Positions 25,072-33,731 of a DNA stretch of 64,000 nucleotides are shown in pieces. The position numbers and the translations under genes are program-made. Position 1 is the stretch's first letter. Each line of letters begins with the position of its first letter. This DNA is from Dokdonia sp. 4H-3-7-5 (lineage in GTDB: Bacteria; Bacteroidota; Bacteroidia; Flavobacteriales; Flavobacteriaceae). The notes under the pieces are model-generated. The model did no database searches. It was not told where the DNA came from and worked only from the letters and a program-made list of their open reading frames with translations. The DNA lies in NCBI RefSeq assembly GCF_000212355.1, contig NC_015496.1:2244501-2308500 (forward strand), given 5' to 3'.

Positions 25072-26010
25072 ATGAATTCATTACTTGTTGCAGATACTGT
25101 CTCAAAGAAGTTTGGTGACTTTACCGCACTTAATAACGTCTCTATTGCTGTTCCAGAAGGAAGTATTTTTGGGCTACTAGGCCCTAATGGCGCAGGAAAG
25201 ACTACACTCATTCGTATTATCAACCAGATTACTATGCCAGATACAGGTAGTGTAACGCTGGGAGGTGAGCCATTACAACAGCACCATATACGTGATATAG
25301 GCTATATGCCAGAAGAGCGTGGCTTATACAAATCTATGAAAGTTGGGGAGCAGGTACTTTACCTCGCTCAACTTAAAGGCTTGTCTAAAGCAGATGCAAA
25401 AAAACGAGCCAAACACTGGTTTGAAAAGCTAGAAATAGGAGACTGGTGGGATAAAAAAATTCAAGAACTTTCTAAAGGTCAGGCGCAGAAAATCCAATTT
25501 GTGGTGACCGTAATGCACCAGCCCAAGTTGCTTATTTTTGATGAACCCTTCAGTGGATTTGACCCTATAAATGCAAATCTTATTAAAGATGAGATTTTGC
25601 AATTACGTAATGAGGGTGCTACGGTTATCTTCAGTACGCACCGTATGGAATCTGTAGAGGAGCTTTGTGATCATATAGCACTTATCAATAAATCTAATAA
25701 AATTCTTGATGGCGAGGTAAACAGTATCAAGAGGGCATACCAAAACAATACATTTGATGTAGGAGTTCAAGTTGTAGATGAGACCGCTTTCGCGAAAGCA
25801 GAACAAGAACTCAAAGCTGCTTTTAAAGTAACTCCAGCACATTTTAAAAGTTTAGGTAATGAACGCAAACTTCGTGTAGAAATGGGCGATAAGTCTACAC
25901 CAAACGAATTGCTTACAACCTTAAAAAATCATGGACAAGTCACCCATTTTATGGAAGTGATACCAAGTGTAAACGATATCTTCATTCAAACAGTTAGCCA
26001 AAACAAATGA
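25072..26010 (+). CDS. ABC transporter ATPase, NatA-like
   Basis: 312-aa ATPase of an ABC-2 exporter. Walker A GPNGAGKT (~38-45), a Q-loop replaced by YMPEERGLY as in NatA-type proteins, signature LSKGQAQK (~136-143), Walker B LLIFDEPFSGFDP (~157-169), H-switch STHRME. C-terminal ~80 residues form the usual accessory domain. The gene overlaps the permease gene by 4 nt (ATGA). A 15-bp palindrome copy at 25785 encodes AFAKA in the C-terminal domain. Substrate unknown; NatAB homologues export Na+ or act in stress. Confidence 0.93.
   Translation: MNSLLVADTVSKKFGDFTALNNVSIAVPEGSIFGLLGPNGAGKTTLIRIINQITMPDTGSVTLGGEPLQQHHIRDIGYMPEERGLYKSMKVGEQVLYLAQLKGLSKADAKKRAKHWFEKLEIGDWWDKKIQELSKGQAQKIQFVVTVMHQPKLLIFDEPFSGFDPINANLIKDEILQLRNEGATVIFSTHRMESVEELCDHIALINKSNKILDGEVNSIKRAYQNNTFDVGVQVVDETAFAKAEQELKAAFKVTPAHFKSLGNERKLRVEMGDKSTPNELLTTLKNHGQVTHFMEVIPSVNDIFIQTVSQNK
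25785..25799. repeat. Iterated palindrome copy, 15 of 16, coding
   Basis: CGCTTTCGCGAAAGC, read T-AFAKA-E. Confidence 0.93.
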
Positions 26011-27311
26011 GCATTCTTACCTTAATTATAAAAAGAGAATACATTGCCAGAGTGCGTAATAAGTCATTTTTAATAATGACATTTTTGAGTCCGCTTATAC
26101 TTGTGGGGATGGTTTTATTAATCTCTTACCTTACTCAACTCAATAGCGAAGATAAACGCACTATTGTAGTAGTAGACGACTCTGGGCAATTTGAAACTGT
26201 ATTTTTTAATACAGACCAAACCACGTATCTCAATCTAAGTGATCAAGGATTGGAAGCTGGAAAAGAGGTTGCAAAAGGTGAAGGTTATTATGGGCTTATC
26301 CATATTAATGATAATCCTGCTATAGTAGAAGATGCTGTAACTTTTTATGGAAATGAAACACCTTCTTTTAGTTTTATAGGAGATATAGAAAAGCGCATTG
26401 AAAAGAAAATGACCGATGAAAATCTCATCGCTCAAGGCATAGATTTGAATACACTTGAAACTGCCAAAAGCAGTATAGATGTGCAAATAGAAAACTTTTC
26501 TGGGGAGACGAGTTCTAAGATGAGTAACTGGGTGAAAGCTGGTTTTGGAGGTGCTGCGGGTTACTTATTAATGATGTTTATTATCATTTATGGCAACATG
26601 GTGATGCGTTCTGTAATCGAAGAAAAGACTAATAGAATCATTGAAGTAATCATATCGTCTGTAAAGCCTTTCCAATTAATGATGGGTAAAATATTAGGTA
26701 CTACCCTTGCGGGAATCACGCAATTCTCAATTTGGGTTATTGTGGGAGGAATATTGCTAGTGGTATTAACCACCGTATTCGGTATAGATCCTTCGGCGGC
26801 ATCAGCGGCGAGCCCTGCTGCTTCTCAAGCGCAACAAATTGCAGAAGACCCTGGGATGGTGATTGAGTTACTACAAGAAATTCAAAAACTTCCGCTATTG
26901 CAACTCGTAGTTGGATTCTTTATTTATTTTATAGGAGGATACTTCTTATATAGCTCTATATATGCGGCAATAGGTGCAGCAGTAGATAATGAAACAGATA
27001 CACAGCAGTTTATGTTACCTATCATTATGCCGTTAATGTTGGGAATTTATGTTGGCTTTTTTGCAGTGATAGATAATCCTCATGGTACCGTAGCAACAGT
27101 TTTTTCTATCATACCGCTTACCTCACCTATAGTGATGTTGATGCGTATACCATTTGAGGTTCCAGTATGGCAACTAGCGCTATCAATTACCTTACTAGTG
27201 GCATCATTCGTGTTTACAGTATGGTTTGGGTCAAAAATATATCGCGTAGGGATATTGATGTATGGTAAGAAGCCTACTTATAAAGATTTAATAAAATGGT
27301 TAAGATACTAG
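26007..27311 (+). CDS. ABC-2 permease, NatB-like
   Basis: 434-aa permease that pairs with the ATPase upstream (4-nt overlap). One membrane span near the N terminus (~19-41), a large extracytoplasmic domain ~45-170, then five further spans beginning ~172 with the MRSVIEEKTNRIIEVIISSVKPFQLMMGKILG coupling region between the first two. An Ala/Ser-rich loop (PSAASAASPAASQAQQ) sits near residue 265. NatB/ABC-2 architecture. The end overlaps the mscS start by 16 nt. Confidence 0.92.
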   Translation: MSILTLIIKREYIARVRNKSFLIMTFLSPLILVGMVLLISYLTQLNSEDKRTIVVVDDSGQFETVFFNTDQTTYLNLSDQGLEAGKEVAKGEGYYGLIHINDNPAIVEDAVTFYGNETPSFSFIGDIEKRIEKKMTDENLIAQGIDLNTLETAKSSIDVQIENFSGETSSKMSNWVKAGFGGAAGYLLMMFIIIYGNMVMRSVIEEKTNRIIEVIISSVKPFQLMMGKILGTTLAGITQFSIWVIVGGILLVVLTTVFGIDPSAASAASPAASQAQQIAEDPGMVIELLQEIQKLPLLQLVVGFFIYFIGGYFLYSSIYAAIGAAVDNETDTQQFMLPIIMPLMLGIYVGFFAVIDNPHGTVATVFSIIPLTSPIVMLMRIPFEVPVWQLALSITLLVASFVFTVWFGSKIYRVGILMYGKKPTYKDLIKWLRY

Positions 27312-28291
27312 CACTCCTTCTTGTCCTGCAGGAAGAGACTGTAGAGAAGGTAAAAGATATTATTGAACAAGACGTATGGGGAACCATCAAGGAATGGTTA
27401 GGCTTCGAACTTATAAGTGTAGGTAAAGAGCCTAATCATATAGGTTTTACAGTGGGTCACCTTATCATTCTAATAATAGCTTTTATACTCACAAGCATTC
27501 TCCTTAAGTGGATACGTGTGTTAATGACACGTAAAATGGAAGGCGATGACAAGCTTAAGTTTGTAAGCGTATTTAAGTTTATAAAGTATATCGCTTATAT
27601 AGTGGTAGTTCTTGCTACAATGAGTGCCTCAGGGATTAATATTACGGTGCTGCTCACAGCATCTGCAGCGTTATTTGTTGGTCTGGGTCTTGCATTACAA
27701 GAGGTATTTCAAGATGTGATAGGTGGTATACTTATTATGATAGATAAGTCTATATCTGCAGGAGATATTATTGAAATGGATGGAAGAGTAGGTCGTGTGT
27801 TTGAAATAAAACTGCGGACTACAAGAGCATTAACAAGAGATGATAAAGTTATAATAATACCCAATCATAAGTTTATAACTGATACTGTTTATAATTACAC
27901 TCAAAACCATAAAACTACCCGAGAGAACGTTAAAGTGGGTGTTGCTTATGGAAGTGATACGAGACAAGTAGAAAAAATATTACTAGAATGTGCAGTCGCA
28001 CATCCTGAGATTTTAAAGCATCCAAAGCCTTTTGCGCTTTTTGAAAACTTTGGTGATAGTTCGCTAGATTTTGGTCTATATTTTTTTGTGAGAGATAGTT
28101 TTGTAGACCCAAGAATCAAAAGTGCGCTTAGGTATGCAATAGACGATCGTTTTCGCGAAAGCGGGATTACCATTCCTTTTCCACAGAGGGATGTACATCT
28201 TTTTAATACGGCAAACCCAGTGTATACACCTAATAAAACCGCAGTTAACACCAATATCGAACCCCCTAAAAATGATATGATTGATGAATAA
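27296..28291 (+). CDS. MscS-type mechanosensitive channel
   Basis: 331-aa small-conductance mechanosensitive channel. Three membrane spans at ~47-66, ~86-106 and ~113-135; the pore helix carries the glycine/alanine pattern ASAALFVGLGLALQEVFQDVIGGILIM, and the beta domain follows with DIIEMDGRVGRVFEIKLRTT and IIIPNHKFITDTVYNYT. Acts in the inner membrane in osmotic release. Starts inside the permease gene, so it is coupled to the ABC exporter. Palindrome-like site at 28148 reads FRES. Confidence 0.95.
   Translation: MVKILALLLVLQEETVEKVKDIIEQDVWGTIKEWLGFELISVGKEPNHIGFTVGHLIILIIAFILTSILLKWIRVLMTRKMEGDDKLKFVSVFKFIKYIAYIVVVLATMSASGINITVLLTASAALFVGLGLALQEVFQDVIGGILIMIDKSISAGDIIEMDGRVGRVFEIKLRTTRALTRDDKVIIIPNHKFITDTVYNYTQNHKTTRENVKVGVAYGSDTRQVEKILLECAVAHPEILKHPKPFALFENFGDSSLDFGLYFFVRDSFVDPRIKSALRYAIDDRFRESGITIPFPQRDVHLFNTANPVYTPNKTAVNTNIEPPKNDMIDE
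28148..28163. repeat. Iterated palindrome copy, one mismatch, coding
   Basis: CGTTTTCGCGAAAGCG; read R-FRES-G, the third frame. Confidence 0.85.
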
Positions 28292-29180
28292 ACAGACTAA
28301 CATTATTATAGTATTACTACTGTTGAGTGGTACTTGTTTTGCTCAGCTTACAGATTTAGCTAGGCTTGAGTATACATACTTCCCGCAGGAGCAGTCTGAT
28401 AATTCATTTAGGAGGTTTAGAACATTTATTAATGTTCCTATAAAACTTAAAGAGGATACATACTTAGTCCCTGGATTTGAATATCGTAATGTGAATTTAA
28501 AGTTTGAAGATGTTGTGCCTTTTAGTCGTGAGGATTTAGATAGGTTTCAATCTTTTAGTATCTCCCTAGGGTATACCCAGAAAATAAGCGAAAAATGGCG
28601 GATAGGAGCAAAATTAGGAACTACGGTAACCTCAAATTTTAGCACAGGATCTGCTGCTAGTAGTGATTATGTGCACACAGGGGCCTTATATTTTATTAAC
28701 GATAAAACAAATGAAGGTCTGGATAAACCGTGGCGACTTATAATTGGTGGTCGCTATGATACAGAATCTGGAAGACCATTTCCATTACCTTTTGTAAACT
28801 ATTATAAAGAATTTCATCCAGACTGGTCATATACACTAGGTGTTCCAAAATCAAATATAAAACGCTATTTTGGGAAAGATCGTAGGCACATACTCCAGAG
28901 TTTTGTTACGCTTGATGGATTTTATGCAAATATCCAAGATAATGTAGATGTTGCGATACCTGCTGGTGAGTTTGAAACGGCAGAGAGTATCTCTATGATG
29001 GTAGCACTATTTGGCGTAGGATATGAATACTGTTTTACAAAACACTTAGTATTCTATATATATGCTGGACACACGATTATAAATGACATACGATTGCGTG
29101 ATGGTGATAGAGATGATGTATTTACCATAAACGACAGAAATACATTTTACGGTCGTTCAGGTATAAAATTTAAAATATAA
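28284..29180 (+). CDS. DUF6268-like outer-membrane protein
   Basis: 298-aa exported protein with signal peptide (about 1-20, ending CFAQ) and alternating strands, probably an outer-membrane barrel; resembles DUF6268 proteins. ATG at 28284 chosen; a TTG just before it is unlikely. It overlaps the mscS stop by 8 nt. The C terminus KIKFKI-type aromatic/basic end is typical of such barrels. Between MscS and the response regulator it may belong to an envelope-stress set; no specific role visible. Confidence 0.78.
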   Translation: MNKQTNIIIVLLLLSGTCFAQLTDLARLEYTYFPQEQSDNSFRRFRTFINVPIKLKEDTYLVPGFEYRNVNLKFEDVVPFSREDLDRFQSFSISLGYTQKISEKWRIGAKLGTTVTSNFSTGSAASSDYVHTGALYFINDKTNEGLDKPWRLIIGGRYDTESGRPFPLPFVNYYKEFHPDWSYTLGVPKSNIKRYFGKDRRHILQSFVTLDGFYANIQDNVDVAIPAGEFETAESISMMVALFGVGYEYCFTKHLVFYIYAGHTIINDIRLRDGDRDDVFTINDRNTFYGRSGIKFKI

Positions 29181-29182
29181 CA

Positions 29183-30346
29183 ATGGCAAAGATTTTAATT
29201 ATAGAGGATGAGGCTGCGATACGTCGTGTGCTTACCAAAATACTATCAGAAGAAAGTAAGGATTACCAAGTAGAAGAAGCTGCAGATGGACTAGAAGGTA
29301 TAAATAAGATACGCGAGGAAGATTATGACTTAGTCCTTTGTGATATTAAAATGCCTAAGATGGACGGAGTAGAAGTACTTGAAGCTGCACGTAAGCTTAA
29401 GCCAGAAACTCCTATGGTAATGATCTCAGGACATGGTGACCTAGATACTGCCGTAAACACGATGCGCCTAGGGGCTTTTGATTATATATCTAAGCCGCCA
29501 GACCTTAATAGATTACTTAATACGGTACGCAACGCACTAGACCGTAAAACCCTTGTCGTAGAAAATATTCAGCTTAAGAAAAAGGTGAGTAAGAAATACG
29601 AGATGGTAGGTAAGAGTAAGGAGATCGATCAAATCAAAGAAATGATCGAAAAAGTAGCTCCTACAGATGCTAGAGTTTTGATTACTGGTCCTAACGGTAC
29701 CGGTAAAGAGCTAGTAGCACACTGGCTGCATGAAAAAAGTGATCGTGCAAAAGGAGCACTTATAGAGGTAAACTGTGCTGCCATCCCGTCAGAACTTATA
29801 GAGAGCGAACTTTTTGGCCACGTGAAAGGTGCTTTTACTAGTGCAAATAAAGATCGCGCTGGGAAGTTTGAAGCGGCAAACGGTGGAACTATTTTTCTAG
29901 ATGAAATAGGAGATATGAGTCTTTCTGCACAGGCCAAAGTACTTAGAGCTTTACAAGAAAGCCGTGTACAACGTGTAGGTAGTGATAAAGACATTAAAGT
30001 GGATGTGCGCGTAGTGGCGGCAACTAATAAGAATCTAAAAGAAGAAATAGCAGAAGGAAGATTTCGTGAGGATTTATATCACAGGCTAGCAGTAATTTTA
30101 ATTAAAGTGCCAGCGCTCAATGAACGCAGAGATGATATCCCAATTCTCATAGAGCACTTTGCAAAGAAAATCTCTCAAGAGCAAGGAACCGCAAAAAAAT
30201 CATTTTCAGACAAAGCTATTGATTTACTTAAAGCTTATGACTGGACTGGAAATATACGTGAACTGCGCAATGTAGTTGAACGACTTATTATCTTAAGTGG
30301 CCCAGAAGTGTCAGAAGGGGATGTAAAACTATTTGCTAGTAAATAA
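29183..30346 (+). CDS. NtrC-type response regulator lacking DNA-binding tail
   Basis: 387-aa protein: receiver domain 1-120 (Asp54 in LVLCDIKMP) and sigma-54-interaction AAA+ domain ~140-375 with Walker A TGPNGTGKE, a sigma-54 contact motif GAFTSA (usual GAFTGA), Walker B GGTIFLDEIGDM, and the RELRNVVERLIIL region. It stops right after, with no Fis-type helix-turn-helix. Such two-domain forms occur in Bacteroidetes, and its role may be as a sigma-54 ATPase recruited another way. It begins 2 bp after the previous stop, so it is in the same operon. No cognate kinase is adjacent. Confidence 0.92.
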   Translation: MAKILIIEDEAAIRRVLTKILSEESKDYQVEEAADGLEGINKIREEDYDLVLCDIKMPKMDGVEVLEAARKLKPETPMVMISGHGDLDTAVNTMRLGAFDYISKPPDLNRLLNTVRNALDRKTLVVENIQLKKKVSKKYEMVGKSKEIDQIKEMIEKVAPTDARVLITGPNGTGKELVAHWLHEKSDRAKGALIEVNCAAIPSELIESELFGHVKGAFTSANKDRAGKFEAANGGTIFLDEIGDMSLSAQAKVLRALQESRVQRVGSDKDIKVDVRVVAATNKNLKEEIAEGRFREDLYHRLAVILIKVPALNERRDDIPILIEHFAKKISQEQGTAKKSFSDKAIDLLKAYDWTGNIRELRNVVERLIILSGPEVSEGDVKLFASK

Positions 30347-30353
30347 TATAATT

Positions 30354-31232
30354 ATGAGTGACATTAAACCAGAAGACTATAAAATCACTAACGGTGTGAC
30401 ACTTTCAGATAGAGAGACCACCTTGTTTCCAGACGTAGAAGAGAAGGAGCTAGAAAGTAAGCTTAAGAAAATACGTAAGAAATTAGGCAAACTTCAAGAC
30501 ACTATGTACGCGCATGATAAATATAGCGTGCTTGTTTGTCTTCAAGGGATGGATACTTCTGGTAAGGATAGTCTCATACGTGAAGTCTTTAAGGATTTTA
30601 ATGCACGCGGTGTTGAGGTACAAAGTTTTAAAGTACCTACAGAGCTAGAATTAAGTCATGACTACTTGTGGCGTCATTACTTAGCATTACCAGAGCGCGG
30701 TAAATTTGGCGTGCATAACCGCACGCATTATGAGAATGTGCTTGTAACTCGAGTGCACCCAGAATATATTTTAGGAGAAAAATTGCCTAACGTTCACAGC
30801 ATAGATGATGTCGATGAGGCATTTTGGGATAAGCGATTTGAGCAAATCAAAAACTTTGAAAAGCATCTTACAGAGAACGGAACCATTATCTATAAATTCT
30901 TTATGCATTTGTCTAAAGATGAGCAAAAAGATAGATTATTACGCAGACTTAATAAGAAAGAGAAGAACTGGAAATTTTCGGCTGGAGATTTAAAGGAGCG
31001 CAAGCTCTGGAATACTTATCAAGAATATTATGAGGACGCCATAAATCGCACATCGACAGAGAAGGCTCCGTGGTATGTGATTCCAGCAGATAATAAGCCG
31101 GCAGCTAGACTTGCTGTAGCGACCATATTACTAGAGACACTGTCACAATATGACGATATCCAAGAGCCAGAATTAGACGATAAAACAAAGGCAAATCTTG
31201 CCGATTATAAAGAACAGTTGAGCAATGAATAA
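30354..31232 (+). CDS. PPK2-family polyphosphate kinase
   Basis: 292-aa PPK2-type enzyme, transferring phosphate from polyphosphate to nucleotides. The start is ATG 30354 (MSDIKPED); an upstream in-frame ATG would overlap the regulator. P-loop CLQGMDTSGKDS (~60-71), PTELELSHDYLWRHY (~98-112), NRTHYENVLVTRVHP lid, and FFMHLSKDEQKDRLLRRL (~188-205) are diagnostic. Cytoplasmic. The end overlaps the M28 peptidase start by 8 nt. Nucleotide preference (AMP or ADP/GDP) is not decidable here. Confidence 0.92.
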   Translation: MSDIKPEDYKITNGVTLSDRETTLFPDVEEKELESKLKKIRKKLGKLQDTMYAHDKYSVLVCLQGMDTSGKDSLIREVFKDFNARGVEVQSFKVPTELELSHDYLWRHYLALPERGKFGVHNRTHYENVLVTRVHPEYILGEKLPNVHSIDDVDEAFWDKRFEQIKNFEKHLTENGTIIYKFFMHLSKDEQKDRLLRRLNKKEKNWKFSAGDLKERKLWNTYQEYYEDAINRTSTEKAPWYVIPADNKPAARLAVATILLETLSQYDDIQEPELDDKTKANLADYKEQLSNE

Positions 31233-32649
31233 AAATTTACGTTATATACTTGCGACTGCACTAGTAGTTGTTTCCGCTTTCGCGAAAGCGCAAAATGATT
31301 CAATTACTGTGAGAAAAATATACTCGGCAGCGCTTACAGAAGGGCAAAGCTACGAGTGGCTAGATCATCTGTCTAACCAAATAGGATCGAGACTAAGCGG
31401 AAGCCTAGGAGCCGAAAGAGCCGTGACCTGGACAAAAAGCGAACTAGAAAAAGTCGGTCTTGATAAGGTGTGGTTACAACCAGTCATGGTGCCAAAATGG
31501 ATACGTGGTGAAGCCGAAAGAGCATTTATAGAAGGAGATAATGCAAGTACTACGTCTGTGCCTATTTGTGCGCTTGGAGGATCTGTTGCTACAAAAACTA
31601 CTGGACTCAAAGCAAATGTAGTTGAGGTAATGGGTATAGAAGAGTTGAAGGCGCTTAGTGCCGATGAGGTCAAGGGAAAAATTGTATTCTTTAACAGACC
31701 TATGAACGACGAGCTTATCTTGACATTTCAAGCATATGGTGGTTGTGTAGACCAGCGTTATGCTGGAGCGATGGAAGCAGCAAAGCTAGGAGCGGTAGGT
31801 GTGATTGTAAGATCTGTGACACATAGTCTTGATGATTACCCTCATACGGGCTCCATGTCTTATGGTGATTTGCCTAATTCTAAACGTATTCCTGCGGCTG
31901 CAATAAGTACTAAAGGAGCTGAGCTTTTAAGTACATCCTTAAAACTAAATCCTGATACCAAGTTTTTCTATAAAATGTCTTGTAAGAATCTTGGAGATGT
32001 AGAGTCGCATAATGTGATAGCTGAAATTACAGGAAGTGAATATCCAGATAAATATATGGTTGTAGGTGGTCATTTAGATTCTTGGGATTTAGGAGACGGC
32101 TCGCATGACGATGGTGCGGGAGTAGTGCAAAGTATGGAGGCGTTGCGATTAATGAAGGCAATAGGATATAGGCCTAAACATAGCATACGTGTAGTGCTGT
32201 TTATGAATGAAGAAAATGGTCTTCGAGGTGGTAATAAGTATGCACAAGAAGCTAAGGCAAAAGGTGAAAACCATGTCTTTGCTTTAGAAAGTGATTCTGG
32301 CGGCTTTACACCAAGAGGTTTTTCTTTTGATAGTGATGATCGTAATTTTAACGAAGTATTGAGCTGGAAAGGATTATTTGAACCTTATTTAATCCACGAC
32401 TTTACAAGAGGAGGAAGCGGTGCAGATATTGGTCCGCTTAAAGCTACAAATGATGGTATTGTACTCGCAGGACTGCGTCCAGACTCGCAACGCTATTTTG
32501 ACCATCACCATGCAGCAAATGACACCTTTGATGAAGTAAATAAAAGAGAACTTGAACTAGGCGCTGCCACAATGACTAGCCTGTTATATTTGATGGATAA
32601 TTATATACAGCGTCCAGCAAAGTTAATGCAGATGCCAATTAAGCAATAG
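31225..32649 (+). CDS. Secreted M28 zinc aminopeptidase
   Basis: 474-aa secreted metallopeptidase of family M28. Signal peptide ~1-22 ends SAFAKA-Q, where the AKA cleavage site comes from a palindrome copy (31275-31290). A PA-type insert spans ~130-230. Zinc ligands are visible: GGHLDSW, HDDGAGV, NEENGLRG, ESDSGGF and DHHHAANDTFD. M28 enzymes remove N-terminal residues or dipeptides; likely a nutrient-scavenging exopeptidase. Start overlaps ppk2 end by 8 nt. Confidence 0.93.
   Translation: MNKNLRYILATALVVVSAFAKAQNDSITVRKIYSAALTEGQSYEWLDHLSNQIGSRLSGSLGAERAVTWTKSELEKVGLDKVWLQPVMVPKWIRGEAERAFIEGDNASTTSVPICALGGSVATKTTGLKANVVEVMGIEELKALSADEVKGKIVFFNRPMNDELILTFQAYGGCVDQRYAGAMEAAKLGAVGVIVRSVTHSLDDYPHTGSMSYGDLPNSKRIPAAAISTKGAELLSTSLKLNPDTKFFYKMSCKNLGDVESHNVIAEITGSEYPDKYMVVGGHLDSWDLGDGSHDDGAGVVQSMEALRLMKAIGYRPKHSIRVVLFMNEENGLRGGNKYAQEAKAKGENHVFALESDSGGFTPRGFSFDSDDRNFNEVLSWKGLFEPYLIHDFTRGGSGADIGPLKATNDGIVLAGLRPDSQRYFDHHHAANDTFDEVNKRELELGAATMTSLLYLMDNYIQRPAKLMQMPIKQ
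31275..31290. repeat. Iterated palindrome copy in a signal peptide
   Basis: Exact 16-mer; reads S-AFAKA-Q at the predicted signal-peptidase site. Confidence 0.95.
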
Positions 32650-32682
32650 TTGGAAACTTAATTTATACTTGTATAAAACTAT

Positions 32683-33228
32683 ATGAAGAAGTTCTTACTA
32701 ACAGTATTTATTTTATGGTCTAGTTGGATCACAGCGCAAGATAATGCACCTGTACCACTAGAAAATTTATTTAGTGCAAACTTAAATATCATTGGTGCAG
32801 GATTAACTTATGAGCGAGTTCTTGGTAATAAGTTTACCACCCATTTTAATGCCTCTTATCAACTTGTAGGAGTTAGTGGTGGAAGTAATCAAGATGTTGA
32901 CTTAACCTTTGCAGGTAATCTATCTGTAGGTGCGCGTTATTATTATAACAGAGAACGCCGCTTTGAAAAAGGAAAAAAGCTCACACAGAATGCAGGGAAC
33001 TTTTGGGCTGCAGAGTTTCAAGTAATTCCTGATTTCACAGTGGCAACAGAAGAGCGTAATGTAAGATATCTGACTACTTATCTTGTAGGAGCAAAATATG
33101 GTCTACGCAGAAACATCACAAGAAACCTTAATTACGAATGCGAATTCGGACTAGGTTATTTATTTACAGATGAGGATGCCACTGTTTATCCATTGTTAGA
33201 ATTTAAACTGCAATACGTTTTATTCTAA
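32683..33228 (+). CDS. Small outer-membrane barrel-like protein
   Basis: 181-aa exported protein: signal peptide ~1-19 (ending ITAQ), then regular amphipathic strands with aromatic ends (for example FTTHFNASYQLVGV, LSVGARYYYN, YLVGAKYGLR) and a final Phe (KLQYVLF), the pattern of small outer-membrane barrels. No named family recognised. Its terminator lies inside the convergent gene at 33295-33328. Function unknown. Confidence 0.75.
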   Translation: MKKFLLTVFILWSSWITAQDNAPVPLENLFSANLNIIGAGLTYERVLGNKFTTHFNASYQLVGVSGGSNQDVDLTFAGNLSVGARYYYNRERRFEKGKKLTQNAGNFWAAEFQVIPDFTVATEERNVRYLTTYLVGAKYGLRRNITRNLNYECEFGLGYLFTDEDATVYPLLEFKLQYVLF

Positions 33229-33231
33229 TTC

Positions 33232-33615
33232 TTAAGTGGATGTCAGCAGCCCTTTTTCTTGATAAATGGCAATGCCTTTATCTATCATATCACTAATGGA
33301 CGCCTCAAGTGAGGCGTCCATTTTTTTGATGTGAAAACAGCTTTTTCCTTTTAAGCATTTCCTCAACGCAGGATCTATGTCTGTAAATGCAGCTACATCT
33401 GTATAAATAGGGAAGAAGTACAACCTGCAGTCCTTGGGCTTTGGGATGACACTGGCAAAATAAAAACCATCTACTTTCTGTTTTCCTTGCATAGTTGGTA
33501 TGGTGCCTGCCACTTCTAGGCCTGCGCTATCGTCTTTTCTCACCTGTAAGTGATGCTCGTGGCGTTTAATAATAGCGCGCAATGCGAGGTCTATTTCGAT
33601 GGGATTTGTGATCAT
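33232..33615 (-). CDS. DUF1801-like small protein
   Basis: 127-aa cytoplasmic protein. The FFPIYTDVAAF strand region and CFHIKKMDASLEASISDMID near the C terminus suggest a DUF1801-like fold, but I am not sure. The C-terminal coding part contains a perfect 13-bp inverted repeat that acts as terminator on the other strand. It is convergent with the gene at 32683, with a 3-bp gap between stops. Confidence 0.68.
   Translation of the reverse strand: MITNPIEIDLALRAIIKRHEHHLQVRKDDSAGLEVAGTIPTMQGKQKVDGFYFASVIPKPKDCRLYFFPIYTDVAAFTDIDPALRKCLKGKSCFHIKKMDASLEASISDMIDKGIAIYQEKGLLTST
33295..33328 (+). terminator. Terminator inside the convergent gene
   Basis: AATGGACGCCTCA (33295-33307) pairs with TGAGGCGTCCATT (33310-33322) followed by TTTTT. 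It would stop transcripts from 32683-33228 while encoding MDASLEAS on the minus strand. Confidence 0.8.
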
Positions 33616-33692
33616 AGGCAGTTCCAGTATTAATTACAAGCTTCAAGATAGTAAATAGGTTGAAATCTAGACGCTCTTTCTATGGGATGAAG

Positions 33693-33700
33693 TATTTTTG
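33693..33700 (+). promoter_or_regulatory. -7 box of MATE gene
   Basis: TATTTTTG; predicted start lies inside the palindrome that follows at once. Confidence 0.5.
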
Positions 33701-33716
33701 CGCTTTCGCGAAAGCG
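33701..33716. repeat. Iterated palindrome copy, perfect
   Basis: Exact 16-mer directly after the -7 box of the MATE gene, in its 5' leader. Confidence 0.95.
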
Positions 33717-33731
33717 TATCAAATCTAATTA

